In this document: piece after piece, positions 38,001-50,200 of the stretch
Layout of the letters: each line of letters opens with the position of its first letter
Numbering within the stretch: position 1 is the first letter of the stretch
Source: Vicia villosa
Taxonomy: Eukaryota; Streptophyta; Magnoliopsida; Fabales; Fabaceae
NCBI RefSeq assembly: GCF_029867415.1
Contig: NC_081182.1
Location: 16,366,497 to 16,430,496 of the forward strand
Reading direction: 5' to 3'
DNA length: 64,000 nucleotides
Translations under genes and position numbers: made by a program
The notes under the pieces: generated by a model
The model's database searches: none
What the model was told of the DNA's origin: nothing
The model's input: only the letters and a program-made list of their open reading frames with translations

Positions 38001-38279
38001 ATAAACTGGCTTAAGGATTTACAAACATCACTATAATCATTTAATGCCTCTTCTAGCACAGCACAGTTTCATTCTTCTCTAACCTTCTAACCAGAACATT
38101 TGAGTAAGAAAAGATAACAACAAATAAATAGTTTGAAAGAAAAAAAACCTGAAACCCCGACTTGAATCTCTCCGGTAAGGAGCATCGCGATAGGAATGTC
38201 GATCAGAGCGAATCCTACGGATCCCAGGGCTACGACTCCTACTCCTGCTTCGGCTTCGGCTGCGGCTGTCTGAACTCAT
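35086..38279 (-). CDS. RS-rich protein with nine CCHC zinc knuckles, copy A (AT1G75560-like)
   Basis: Three coding exons on -: 38279-38149, 37868-37776 and 35665-35086 (804 nt, 267 aa plus TAA). All junctions have GT-AG borders. Residues 1-20 form an SR repeat (MSSDSRSRSRSR), followed by a basic linker (RSDRHSYRDAPYRRDSSRGF). Nine C-X2-C-X4-H-X4-C knuckles follow, for example CKNCKRPGHYAREC, CHNCGLPGHISSEC, CWNCKEPGHMASSC and, last, CHNCGGRGHLAYEC. A Gly-rich linker separates knuckles 7 and 8. CNBP/GIS2-type proteins bind single-stranded nucleic acids; the SR head suggests a nuclear RNA-binding role, which is inference. The start is the first ATG of the SR repeat and matches copy B. Intron 2 is 2.1 kb because of nested transposons. 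A 5'-UTR intron is likely, from a conserved AAAAG|GTTCTT donor upstream. Confidence 0.93.
37065..37674. mobile_element. hAT-like non-autonomous element with 8-bp target duplication
   Basis: 610 bp with inverted ends CATAGTCACACAATTCGC and the complement of CATAGTCACATAATTCGC. Flanked by TTCTAAAC at 37057-37064 and 37675-37682. The subterminal DNA is rich in GGTACG motifs. No transposase. Absent from the matching place in copy B (about 61750-61770), which is an empty site. Confidence 0.9.
37359..37409 (+). promoter_or_regulatory. snRNA-type promoter motif pair (USE and TATA) inside the hAT-like element
   Basis: GTCCCACATCG at 37359-37369 is a perfect match to the plant U-snRNA upstream sequence element RTCCCACATCG. 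TATAAATA at 37402-37409 lies 32 bp downstream, close to the spacing of Pol II-type snRNA promoters. The sequence after it does not resemble a known U-snRNA. Confidence 0.5.
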
Positions 38280-39005
38280 TTTCACTTTTTTTTCTTTCTT
38301 AACTTCTACCGCAACGGATCAGCAAAACCACCTCCACCACAACCTACAAAATCAGCCACTGCCTCCTCCTGTCCACATCACAACCACATCCAAGATCATC
38401 CTTAAGCCTAGCCAAACCCCCACCTCCCCTTCAAAATATAAAAACCAAAATTCCAACAGTATAGAACATGAAATTTCAACAACCAATCCATCTCACACCA
38501 ATCATGTCACTGTACTCAGCACCCAAAACTGGATAGCAAGTTTCTGTGTCACAATGTTCATAATATTCACACACTTCTCAAAAACCAATAATATTCCCAA
38601 TATAACATTAACTCTAGGTTTGGAAAAACATTAGAAAGACTCAAACACGGAGAGAATTTAAACGTGTAGGTGAAAAATTAACCCTAAGTGTAACTAGCAC
38701 TAACCCTAACAAAGAATCGCATCGGAATGAAAAAACGATTAATAAAAGATGAAAAAGAGAATGGGTTTAAAGAAAGAACCTTTTTTTGATTTCCACAGCT
38801 TCGGAGATTGTGAACGGAGTTGAGAAGAGATTAAACAAGGCAGAAATAGATATAAGATGCGATCTAGAACAGCTGCACACGATTTCTCTTAAACTTTGTT
38901 TGGTTGAGTAGATTTTCAAAAGAGACGAATGAAATGGCAGAGAAATTAGATGTTTCTGTTGTTTGGAAATTGAAATAAAACTATGTACTTTAGTTTGGTT
39001 TTTAT
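38280..39005 (-). other. 5' region of zinc-knuckle gene A
   Basis: Homologous to 59206-60886. Conserved blocks include the presumed 5'-UTR exon end (GAAGCTGTGGAAATCAAAAA then AAG|GTTCTTTC, about 38780) and TTAGGGTTAATTTTTCACCTA. Most of the rest is 5'-UTR intron. Confidence 0.6.
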
Positions 39006-39074
39006 TCAATAGAAATTACACATCCAATAGGTCGTAGGGTTAGTTTTTAATTAATCTACCGGGTAAACTATTTT

Positions 39075-39154
39075 ATATCATCGGTGGATATCTATTAAAA
39101 TTTATTAAAAAAAAATATCATCGGTGGATATCTATTAAAATTTATTAAAAAATA
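39075..39154. repeat. Tandem duplication of a 40-bp unit
   Basis: ATATCATCGGTGGATATCTA and the following TTAAAATTTATTAAAA occur twice in direct succession. Confidence 0.9.
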
Positions 39155-39388
39155 TGAAAGACATTGTGTATTCCGTCAAATTATACTTTCATTTTAAAGA
39201 CATGGCAATCGGTTAGTTTTCAATTGAACGAAATATTATTTGAAATTAATAACATAAAATTTATTTAAAATTAATATTGCGAAATATTATAAGAAATAGT
39301 TAAATGAAAATTGTTCAGGGTAGGTATTAGAATATAATCAATCAATGAATGGAAGATGTGGGCCGCAATTGTGGGTTTGAATTTTTGG

Positions 39389-40277
39389 TAGAGGTGGTAA
39401 ACGGGCATGCCCGTCCCGTTTAGGTCCGCCACGCAAAAGTCCACAAAAAATGGGGTGGGGCGGGCATACTTAAGGATGCGGGTCTAATATCTAGAACTGT
39501 CTCGCGCTAAAAGTGTGGGCGGGCCGCGAGCACTACTCTTTTTACGCCTAAAAATGCAAAAATTCATGTAAATACATGTGCCCGCAAAAGCCCACGTAAA
39601 AAGCGGGGTGGGGCGGTCACATTAGAGGGTGAAGATTTAAATCCTTTGCTCGCCCCGCAGTAGGGGTGGAAATAGGCTAGGCTAGGCTAGGCTTTAGAAG
39701 GCCTGAGTCTGGCCTATGATAAACTTAAAAGGCCTAAGTCTGGCCTAAGGCCTATCATAGGCTCAGTTTTTTGGCCTGGCCTGACCTTTTTAAAAGCCTG
39801 GCCTGGCCTGAAAGCCTATTTAAAAAGCCTGTATCTCATTAAAGTTTTCAATAAATCTATATTACTTAAGAAGTCTTGTAGGTCGGCCTATACATACATA
39901 TATAAGTGAACGTATTTAGCATTTGTTATATATATATATATATATATAGGGTAGTCTATTTAGCTTTTTTTTCCTAATATATATGCATACATGAACCAAC
40001 TTATTTAACATATCTCTAGTATATATGAAAATATAGGCCGGCCTATAAGGCTTCATAGGCTTTTTTAATAGCCTAAGTCTGGCCTTTTTAATAAAATAGG
40101 CTTTTAAAAAAGCCTAAGCCTAGCCTCTTTATTAAATAGGCCTGGCCTGGCCTAGGCCTATGTAGGCTGGGCCGTAGGCCCCTGTAGGCCGGCCTGGCCT
40201 ATTCCCACCCCTACCTCGCACTAAAGTGCCGCCAAAACGGGCATGTCCAACGAGTCGGATCCGTTTTGCCACCCCTA
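39389..40277. mobile_element. Outer hAT-like element split by a nested one
   Basis: Ends TAGAGGTGGTAAACGGGCAT and the complement of TAGGGGTGGCAAAACGGATC. The interior is GC-rich (GCCCGCAAAAGCCCACG). Without the nested part it is about 336 bp. The 8-bp flanks do not match clearly. Confidence 0.6.
39661..40213. mobile_element. Nested hAT-like element made of GGCCT/AGGCC motifs
   Basis: 553 bp, from TAGGGGTGGAAATAGGCTAG to CCTATTCCCACCCCTA. Flanks CCCCGCAG and CCTCGCAC agree at 6 of 8 positions, a worn hAT-type duplication. Much of the interior repeats GGCCTGGCCT, AGGCCTAAGTCTGGCC and their complements, so the strands can fold extensively. Confidence 0.75.
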
Positions 40278-40422
40278 GTTTCCGCGCGGTAAAAGAAAAT
40301 GTTGACCTGCAAGTTTAGCACACCAAACACTCAAGTCAGTATGAAAGTAAGATGGGTGGATGAAGTTTGAATTCAAATCATACCTGAGAAAATTGTGTGT
40401 TTCCTTTTATATAGTAGGGTAG

Positions 40423-43400
40423 TGTCATACCCCAAAATTTGCCCACCACAATCTCAAGATATTTTGGCTCAAGTGGTCTCGGCTCCAACTGCTCAAGAAG
40501 CAAAGCATACGAATCTTCTCCCAATTAAAGACCCGTAATGTCATTCATTTGTTTTTCATAATATTTACTTATTTTATTCGGATTTTATTCACTTAAAGTC
40601 TAAATAAACTAAATAAATATAAAAAATATTTGAATTAATCTATGGGGATTTATTTTAATCATTCTAAGGGCCCAAGAACAAAATAAGGCCCAACAAGAGT
40701 TTCTTTGATACATGGCCATAGTTTTATTTCATTTTTTATATTAAAATAAAATAAAAAGACCAAAAGAGATGATTGAGGGATGAGATTCTTTAACCAAAGG
40801 TAAATGAATCACGTGGAGCTTTAAACAGCAAATTTGGATGAAGATTTTCAGTCAAAATATTCACTATTAAAATGCAGGATTTGATTGGATCTTCTTCAAG
40901 ATTGTTAACCTAAAATCTACTCCCTATATAAACCTAAGGGTAATTGGACGAAAAGGGGGATTTGGCGGCGGAAGAACCCGAACAGAACTTCACAAATTCG
41001 CGTCCAACAAGCAATGTGCAGCCATGGTGTCAGGAGAGTTAAATCCAAAAGAAGTATTCTAACGTGTTCATCGAGGCCCTCTGATCAATCCTAACCGTTT
41101 ACAATACAGGAATGCGTCCAGAATCGCGACACTGTCATTCGCGGTTTCAACCTTTCTTTTTAGTCGCGATTTCATACATATATGCATCATTAACCGGATT
41201 TGATTGCGTTTTCGTATTAATAACTTTGCCTTGATACTTTCTGGATGGTTGAATTAGATTGTAGGTGTACGGACGAAATTTTGCCATGGCTAGGGTTCCA
41301 TATGCGTGATTTGGGGCCACGCGATTAGGGACTAAATTCGTCGAAATCAATCGCTTTTTCGTACTCAGGGGATAACAATTATTCGATCTGGATCATTATT
41401 TTGCCTTGATTCACGTTATTCTGCAGGTTTGAGTTTGGAAAGCTATGGCCACGCGTGAAAACCGTGGCCAAAAGCGTTGCTATTTTCCAGAAACGTTCCA
41501 ACGAAGAAGAAGATAAGTCTGGGCGCACTTTTGATTCAAAATTTTTAGTTCATTTGGTTCATATTATATTAATGTTATTGCAGAATGTTATCAACTATTC
41601 AAGCCAGTGCAAATGGCAGGACGTCTCTTTGCAAACCAGTAGAGCCTGGGTTACATATTGATTTCCGCTGGATTACATATGCATACCCAAAGCAAGCTCA
41701 CAGTGCACCCTCAACGATAAGCCATAGGATCACTGCCCCGGTTGATCCAATGCATCAGAAGTGAAGGAGCATCATGAACCTCCTTAGCCGCAGCACACCG
41801 GATCATAAACGCTAAGTTCTTCAATTCCCCTTTGTTTTTTTAGTGATTTTATTTATTTTCCCTTTTACTACAAAACCTTTTGTTTTCTTTTAAAATTCTT
41901 TTTTTACCATCTAGCAATTCCTCTTTTAAATAAATTTAATTACTTTAATTTCAATTAGATGATAATTTTAATTAGCTTGTTAATTCTTTATAAAAATCAT
42001 TTTTAGAATAATTAGAATAATCAATTTATTTGAATTTTAATTAACAATTTAATTAGTTAATTTAGGGTTTATGGGCAAATAAATTAGAGTTTATAAAAAG
42101 AATTTAATTAGGATTAACTAATTTTAAAATTAATTAGGTGAAAAAAACCAATATTTAATTTTAGGTTTGTTAATCTCGACTCATCTAGAAATCCTAGTAG
42201 CATTAGGTAGATGTCGCCCATTAACTTAGTGTTTTTCCTCGTAAAACCTCATTCCTTAAAAATCAGGTTTACCCTCTCTTCAAAACCTTTTGCCTTGTTT
42301 TTTTTAACCTGGTTTATCTTAATCAATTAGGTTTGTCGATCTTTAATGCGATAACATTCTTCTTCTTTATGCCCAATTTTCAGGGTTAATACCCCAAAGT
42401 CCTCCGACTACGTGCCATGCCAATCAAGAAGCTAAGTTTCTAAACTTTTTCTTATTTTTATTATTTATTTTGATTGAATATTATTTTTGGTTATTTTGCC
42501 TTGAATTAGCCATACACTCATTGCCTTCTTTTTCTGTTGTCAATTCTCCAATGGTCAGGGTCAATGCTTCATGCTTCAAGGCAAATCTCTGCCCCATCAA
42601 CCTTCATCAATCAAAGTCAAAGGTTTGTCAAACTGCCGAAGCTACGGACATTGGTAACCCTAAACCTTACTTTTTATTACTTATGTCAAACCCTATTAAG
42701 GGATCCGCTGGTTTCTTATTCCCTTCCCCATATTACTATGTATCTGTTCCTGGCTTGTATTGATTGGCCTTGAAGGCACTTAAATTGTGATGTTATATTA
42801 TTGTATTACTGCGTGGTTAGTAAATATAGGGAGTGACAAGACTAATTAACTAAACGATAGCTCACCTAACTACAAGATAAATGTAATCGAAGTTAACCAC
42901 ATGATTGTTGCACCCACACACCTTTAGGGTAATCCCTCTGGTTGCCTTTATTACTGTTGCATGTTGCCTTCAATTGTACTAAATAGTCAAAGTCCCTCGA
43001 TTCCGAGGATACCTAAGCAAAACAAACGTTGCCCTCAGTTCATTATCATCAATGTTGTCCCTCGATGTTGCCTCGGTAAAATGATGATTTGTCCCTATTG
43101 CTAAGGTATCCTCGCATGATGCCTAAAAAGATTAATGACTATTCTATCCTTCCCTTAGACTACCTGGCCTCTTTAGGGCATGGGACAGTCTTGTGGGGAA
43201 CGATAAACCTCGATGACCCGCACATCCAATTGAAAGACTTCCTGCCCTCTTATGGCATGGATAGATCCTTTCGCCTCGAAAAGCTAAAAGAATAAATTTT
43301 TAAACTTAGGGTAAGTTGCTATTAATTGCTTGCTCAATTCAAAATTCAAATTCAAACTCTTTTTCCATTAAATTTCAAATACTTTTCAAAAGACTACGCT

Positions 43401-43764
43401 TATTTACAAGCTAAAGTGCTTCTTCAAAGTTTTTACTTTTCACGCCTCCTATTTTCAAATACTTTCAAATAAGGCTACGCTTATTTACAAGCTAAAGTCC
43501 TTAACGAAATCTTTTACTATTCACACACGACACTTTTCAAACATTTCAAACAAAGTGAGCCAAGCAATTAAGAGCCCATGGATAACCATGGATGCAAAGG
43601 GTGCCTTACACCTTCCCTTTGTATAACTTACCCCCCGAACTCAAAATCTTTCAAAGGTCTTTCCTGTTCTTTTAGCCTTTCCAATTGGATAAAATAAAAG
43701 TCGGTGGCGACTCATGCTTAACCGCGACATTTCGATCGATAAAAAGTTAGTTCACCGTATTACA
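40423..43764 (+). repeat. Ogre-type solo LTR 1 (3.34 kb) with perfect target duplication
   Basis: Starts TGTCATACCCCAAAATTTG, ends ACCGTATTACA (TG...CA), and is flanked by GGTAG at 40418-40422 and 43765-43769. The 3' part carries AAAAGTCGGTGGCGACTC (about 43697), a phrase typical of legume Ogre-type (Tat) LTRs, and shares the block 43568-43720 with solo LTR 2. Two diverged ~75-bp repeats (TACGCTTATTTACAAGCTAA at about 43397 and 43473) lie inside. No internal domain was seen. Confidence 0.9.
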
Positions 43765-43769
43765 GGTAG

Positions 43770-46271
43770 TTATAATTGTTTGCTAATTTTCAAGCGCGTT
43801 GTGCGGGGATCCGTCTAATGGATCTTAGATTTAGATCACCTACACTCTAGACTAAGATAACTTCTCTGCTTTGTGAGTGATGCAATGAATCACTGTGTTC
43901 TCTGGGATGTAACTATTATAACTATTAGATCACCAGCATTTTATACTATGATAACACCTCATAACAATTAACCCTCAAGTTCTTACATCAATTTTGTAAA
44001 GTGAGGACTTTATTGCGTTTGTTCTCTTCTACCAGTTATGTAGTTCGATCGAAGTCAAAAGTAAAGTTATGACGTTAGTATCGTGTGGAATTTGCACCTT
44101 AATTGCGCCTTATGCTTTGGATGCCTTTTTGCATGCTTTATCATGATGCCATTTGGGAAATAAAGTACTTTAGAGTGTATTTGGATGAGGTAATTTATAA
44201 TTTTTAAGGAATTCAAAATTCTAAGCATTTCAAATTATTCAATTGAAATCCATTCATTTTTAAATTCTTTTGTTTGGATGTAGTAGTAAAATGATTCATT
44301 GTTAAATTTTTTGGGTCATTTTCATAATTTTTTAAACTTTTAGACCAAATGATAAATATAAAAAATAGGGACCAATTTGTAAAATTTAAAAATTATTAAG
44401 AACTTATTTGTAATTTTTGAAAATTTTTGGAGTGAATTAAAAATTTTCATAACATATAAGTACCATCTTGCAAAATTTGAAAATAATAATAATAAACAAT
44501 TTAACATATAAATTATGGAGTAATTTCAAATTCTTTACTTTTTGGTGTCATTTGAAATTCCTAAAATTTAACTTGAATAAAATAATTCATAAATTTACAT
44601 CATTTTAACAATTCTCCATATTTGTTATCTAAACAAGTCAAAAAAATCTCCTTAGTGTTTTCTGAGGAAATTTGGACCGTTGATAGGGTCCATTTTCTTT
44701 CTTTTAGTAAGGCATTGCACGATTTTTGTAGAATAATTATAGGGTTTCTTTGTGTATTACCTTTGTTCTTTCGTCATCTTCATTCCTACAACACGACATG
44801 ATTGTTAATTGATGGAAGTGGTACCCATCATGTATCAAAAAACGAAGGAGGATACTTTTGTTGCTAGGGCAGACCCCACAATTTTGGCAACCGTTTCTAT
44901 CTTTGCTCGCAAAGGTAGTCTCAAAAAGGCTTTTTTTCAGGCGGGTCCTTCTTGAGACTAGGGAGTAGTTCTCCTTGAGGAAAACAAAAGGATTTGTAGT
45001 GAATATGACAAGTGTGTTATCCTTTTTAAGAGTGCGCCTTTTCGATTTTAGGAGGTATAGTTTCCCTTAAATAGTTTTGAAGTAGAAGCTTTAAATCATC
45101 TGATGATTGTCCCCTTACAACTGAACCATGTCAATAATCCCACATCAAAGTCTTCCAATACTGATGTAATTATCAGATAGGAAATCCATCAGCTACTTGT
45201 TTTCATTTTTTCAATGTAGAACGTAGCTCATCGAATCGTGAATAGGGCCAATGCTTATTTACACTAATGCATGTCACCCGTTACTTCGAAATGTATTATG
45301 ATGGTGTGAAATATTTCAAATATCGGTTCTTTTTTTCTACTCTTCTCAACGACGAGACTCGTGCAAAAGTATGTGCTATAGAGATTGAACCCGAATACCA
45401 ATGCACATGTGTATTTTGTAAGTTATGGAGCCTTTCCACTTTTTAACAGGGAACGAGTCATACGTCTATAAGGAGAGTGACTTGTCCCAATAGGAGCTTT
45501 ACTTGAAGTAGCGATTAATCACTTTTTTTAATAATTGGGTTATGTCGGGGGTGTTGTCCCTCTAGATGAAGTCTCAAGCGTTTAAAATGGCTCATCGAAA
45601 TACGCATGTTGATGGATCTCACTACGAAGGAGGGTACTAAAGTCATAATTGGTAAAGTTCCAATGTCTTTATCATTCAATGTTAGCTACTTTTACCTACA
45701 ATGTTCTTAACATTTGACAATTACCATATGTAGATTCAATGAAGAGTGAGGAAATAATTCACAAACTGAATAGGGGAGCTCGAGCTATCTTGATGATCGC
45801 AGGTCCTCGAACATTCCAATGTTGGATAACACTCGTGCTCTAATCGGGATGGCTAGGAGGTTAACCGGTCTTTTAATCCGAATTTGCCACGGTCTCAAGA
45901 GGAACTTCCTCGGGGTCCACCTTTGATGTTGAAATTCTTTGTGATTCTCGAAGTGTGTTGTGTACTCTAATTGTTTTAGATATTGTATTCTTGGTTGTAC
46001 CGGAGCTTGTACCCTAGAAAATAATCAGGCATCTACTTCATACGAGGATTACACTTACCTCACCATCCTAACAAACAAAGTTCTCTAGTATGAGTTGTCG
46101 ACTCTGGCGTATTACACCCGACCATCCTCTTCTGTTATTGCCATTGATGGAGTCACTCGCAGGGATGTGGCCACCAAAGCCCCGTCTTGAACAACCTTGA
46201 ATGTGCCTGGTTTCAAATGGGTAAGAGAGGCACCTGGGCTAAGCCTTTCGACCTCGTCAACTGAAATCCCC
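43770..46271. other. Repeat-rich region without a recognised gene
   Basis: About 44170-44640 has MITE-like imperfect inverted ends (TGTATTTGGATGAGGTAATT; complement of TGTTTAGATAACAAATATGG). The remaining sequence has scattered short ORFs without motifs and is probably old retroelement DNA. Confidence 0.4.
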
Positions 46272-47013
46272 TCACATATTCTTTAGAGTTTGTTGAAGAG
46301 ACTCATAAACCTTATTCGTCAGCTCATCCATCTGACCATTGTAAGCCTTCCAATATTTAACATAAGATTCCTTCTCCTCCCGAAGAGATTTCAAAGCATC
46401 ATTAACACGAGACTTCGCATTTGCGACAACAACGATTTTCGTTTTATGCTTTTTATCAGTCTTTAGGGATGACTCAAGTTCAGTAATTTTGGTAATTAAA
46501 AAAGAAGGAAAGCCATGAATCTACGTGTCCTCCTGAAGAGCCTCAACGTGGCTAAAATTTTCCCGAAAGGAAAACATCTCCTCCTGAAGTCTGGACCATT
46601 TATGCTCCACGGACCATAACCTCGCACTTCTATTTCCAGGTATCTCTCAGCTTGGAAGGATTACCCATGGGTAAGACACCACTCCGCCCACCAGCAATAA
46701 GGGATAATAAAGATGCCTCCCAATAGGTGTAAAAGGTATCCGTAGAAAAATGTTCCTTAGGAAGTGCGATGAATCCAAATAAGTAGGATGATGGGCTGCT
46801 TAAGAAGAGATATGGTGAATCTTCCTCCAAGTGAGGACTTTGATCTAGATCGTCGTCCCTCTTTGTCTGGATGATAGGTGACCATTGTTGAACCTCAAAA
46901 ACCACCAAAATATCATTTGGAGAAGGTTGGTCAAATTTGGGAGTGACCGGAGAAACATTAACAGTAGTAAATGCTACAATAATAGCGGGAAAGGGATTAA
47001 TACCTCGGGTCAA
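46272..47013 (-). pseudogene. Coiled-coil ORF remnant, probably from a gypsy element
   Basis: Open frame 47013-46630 (127 aa, MTRGINPFPAIIVAFTTVNV...). Then, in another frame and with one TAG, a charged helical stretch (SRLQEEMFSFRENF; TELESSLKTDKKHKTK; ESYVKYWKAYNGQMDELT) runs to a stop at 46272. Such coiled-coil tails occur in the extra ORF of Tat-type elements; no diagnostic motif is seen. The solo LTR at 47260 interrupts the surrounding DNA. Confidence 0.4.
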
Positions 47014-47259
47014 AGGACCACTTTTTAGCCCTGAGCCGCTCCCTCTGCAACAATAACATATACCTTTTGTAGAAAATCCATTTTATCTGCTGATATAAAC
47101 ACCCATGTTAAGAAAAGGATGACTTAATCCTCACCGAAGATCTTTTTCCTTTCATGACGATTGAACATGCTCTCAAGGGCGCATTTATCAATGAGCCACT
47201 TCCTCTGCAAGGAAAACTTCACTTCAGTAACGCAAAACTCCTATTTATAGTCGAGGCCC

Positions 47260-50200
47260 TGTTGCACCCCAATTTTTGACCCGCATCCTATGTATTCATT
47301 TACATTTCATCTGAAAATCATCAAAAAATATATATGCATGTTTACTTTCATTTATGCATCTTGTGCGATTTTATGTTCATTTTGTACTAACCATCTTTGA
47401 TTTGTAATTTTAATGGAGATTAAATCTTGTTTTAGATTGATTTCTTATTAAAATTATAATCAAGTTTTTCTATTATTGTTTGTTTTATGTTTCATTTTAA
47501 TAGGTGGTGCAAATAAAGCAATGAGGTCCATTTACTTCAATCAAAGGCCCAAAGTTCTAGTCCATTGGTCCATATTTTATTTGATGAAGTCATGAGATTC
47601 AAAAAGAGGTCCATTTGATACAAAATCTTAAAGCCAATCTGTGCTTGGTCCAGCGGTCCTTAAGCCAAAAACGTTGCAGCTCATTTGTAATTGCATCAAA
47701 AAGTCATGTTATCAGTAACAAGGCAAAGAGTCCAAGTGACATCAGTAAAATCCATTCATATTAGCAGATAAAACAAAAACAGATATTTTCTCAAAATTCT
47801 TGAGTCACGATTTCACCAACTCACACGCTTCAGCAAAGTTCACACGGATTATCCCACAAAATCAGTGATTCATTCTTATCCCCTGATCATCACAATCTCT
47901 CTTTTACCCTCATTTCGGTTGCCTATATAAACACCTCATGATTCAGTAAAAAGGGAGGAGAAAAATGCAGAGTTATTCTGCCAAATTCAAATCTAAACTC
48001 TCCTCCAAATTTCATAAACTCTAAAATTCTGCTCAAACTTTCATCCAATTCTTCTTCATTTACCTGCAAAAATCTCAGAAAACACACAAAAAGAAACCAA
48101 AGCTCACCTCCAATTCATATCAGAGCTTCATCACTTACAAACTTCAACCATCGATTCAACAACTTCTTCCAAACCAAACTCATACAAAACTAACCGTGAA
48201 CTGTGAGAAACCGAGAGGCCAGAAGCTATTGTTGTTTGTTCGCTGTAGGTAAAAAATTGAAACAGAAAGAGAGAAGTTATCACTGAGTTATCATCAAATA
48301 AAAACAAAAGAACGCAAATTCGAAGCATACCCGGACTTTTTTTTCTTATTCCATGGCCGCCGGAAAATCAAAGTGTTACGGTTGTTGTTTTCATTTCGCC
48401 GAGAGATGGAGAGCAAGAGTGAGAGATTTGTTTTGTTGTTGTTTGTTCGCAGCAAGAGAGAGCAGAAATCGAGAGAAACCGAGAGAGTGAGGCAAGTAGC
48501 TATGGCTGTTGTTCCTCTTTGGCTTTTTTCAGAAAAGTAACGTGAGGGAGAAAGGAAAGAGGCGCTGCCTCTATGTTTGGTTTTTAGGGTTTTCTCAAAA
48601 CCCAGCTTGCTTTAAGAGGAAGGTGGATCCGGGTCATCCTGACCCGACCCGGTCCGGCCCATCCTTTTTTTTTTAATTTTAATTCAGTCTTGGGCTCTCA
48701 CCCCCTTTCAGGTTTTCTACACCTCTGGCCCAATTATTAGTTCTTTTAACTATTTCTTTTAGTTTTCTTTAAGAAATTGTTTGCATAAAAAGACTTAGTA
48801 TTTTATTTTAATATAGGATTTAGTTTTGATTTTCTAATCCTTATTAAAAATGACAAAAATATGTTGTGAGATTTAAGTTTTCTTAGAAATATTTTTTATA
48901 TGTTTAGAAGTATGTTTTTTTTAAAGATATTAAAAACACAAAAATATTTTAGATGCATATTTAATTTTATGTTTTCTAATTATTTTCTTCCTTCATGAAA
49001 AATCACAAAAAAATGTCTTTTCTTAGATTAATTTCATTTGAATTTGATATTCTCATATAATTTTAGTGTAATTAATCATTTAAATTATCTAATTTATCTT
49101 TGGTTATTTTGCACACATTGCTTGAATTTTCTAACTTCATCCGAGACTTCGAGATTATTTCTCTGTTGTTCTCTGTTTTGTCTGTTTGTTTGGTCTTTCA
49201 TTTGCTGTAGAAGTCCATAAACAATTACTGGATGATCATGGAATTGCTGAAAGTTGTGAGCTTATCCGACGTTCTTTTCTGCTGGTATGGATGCTTAATA
49301 CCTGTTGAGATCCCAATTTATTTGTTTAATTAGTTTGTTAATTAACTTAAAATCAATTCCAAAAAAATCACAAAAAAAAAATATTAAGTTTAATTTGTTT
49401 TATATTTATTTTTGTATATTATTTAATATTATTTCTTATCTTTTTCCTTTGTCCCGAATCAGAATAAAAAATCAAATATGGCAGAGATTGTATGCAGTTG
49501 ATTTAAAACTTTTGGAAATTTATCGTGTAGTCGCTATGATTCTATCAAGCTTTTGATAAATTTTCATTAACTTTAAATCCGAGATCATCATTCACTCACC
49601 ATCGATCTTCACTAACATCGTCAATATACTTGACTAGCTTCAAGATGATTCGCGTGCTAACATACTAACAATTAACTTTAATTTCCGCATTTTATTATAT
49701 TGTTCTTTATATTTCTTGCTTTATGCTTTATTTTATTATTTATTATTTATATTTCTGTTATTTTTCTTTGTCCACTTGGACATATTATTTATACTTCTGT
49801 TATTTTTTCTTTGTCCACTTGGACATATTATTTATATTTCTGTTATTTTTTCTTTATCCACTTGGACATATTATTTATATTTCTGCTATTTTTTCTTTGT
49901 CCATTTGGACATATTATTTATATTTCTGCTATTTTTTCTTTGTCCATTTGGACGTATTATTTATATTTCTGCTATTTTTCTTTGTCCACTTGGACATATT
50001 ATTTATGTTTCCGATATTTTCTCTTTGTCCATTTGGACGTTTATATTTCGCTATTTTCTCTTTGTCCATTTGGACGCTATGTTTATGTTTCCGCTATTTT
50101 CTTTTTATCCACTTGGACCATACTTTACTTTTATGCTAAAACACTAATAAACGACAAAAAACTAAAAAAAATGCTTAAGGTTCTCTCTTGGACTACTGGT

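Larger units (their letters stand above)
34691..38990 (-). repeat. Inverted duplication, arm A
   Basis: Homologous in opposite orientation to 59206-63310. The shared DNA covers the zinc-knuckle gene, its introns, its 3' flank (to about AACACAATTGAACTATAC at 34695) and its 5' flank (to about GTTGTTTGGAAATTGAAATA near 38980). Differences include the hAT-like insertion at 37065-37674 and about 1 kb missing from the 5' intron. Confidence 0.85.
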
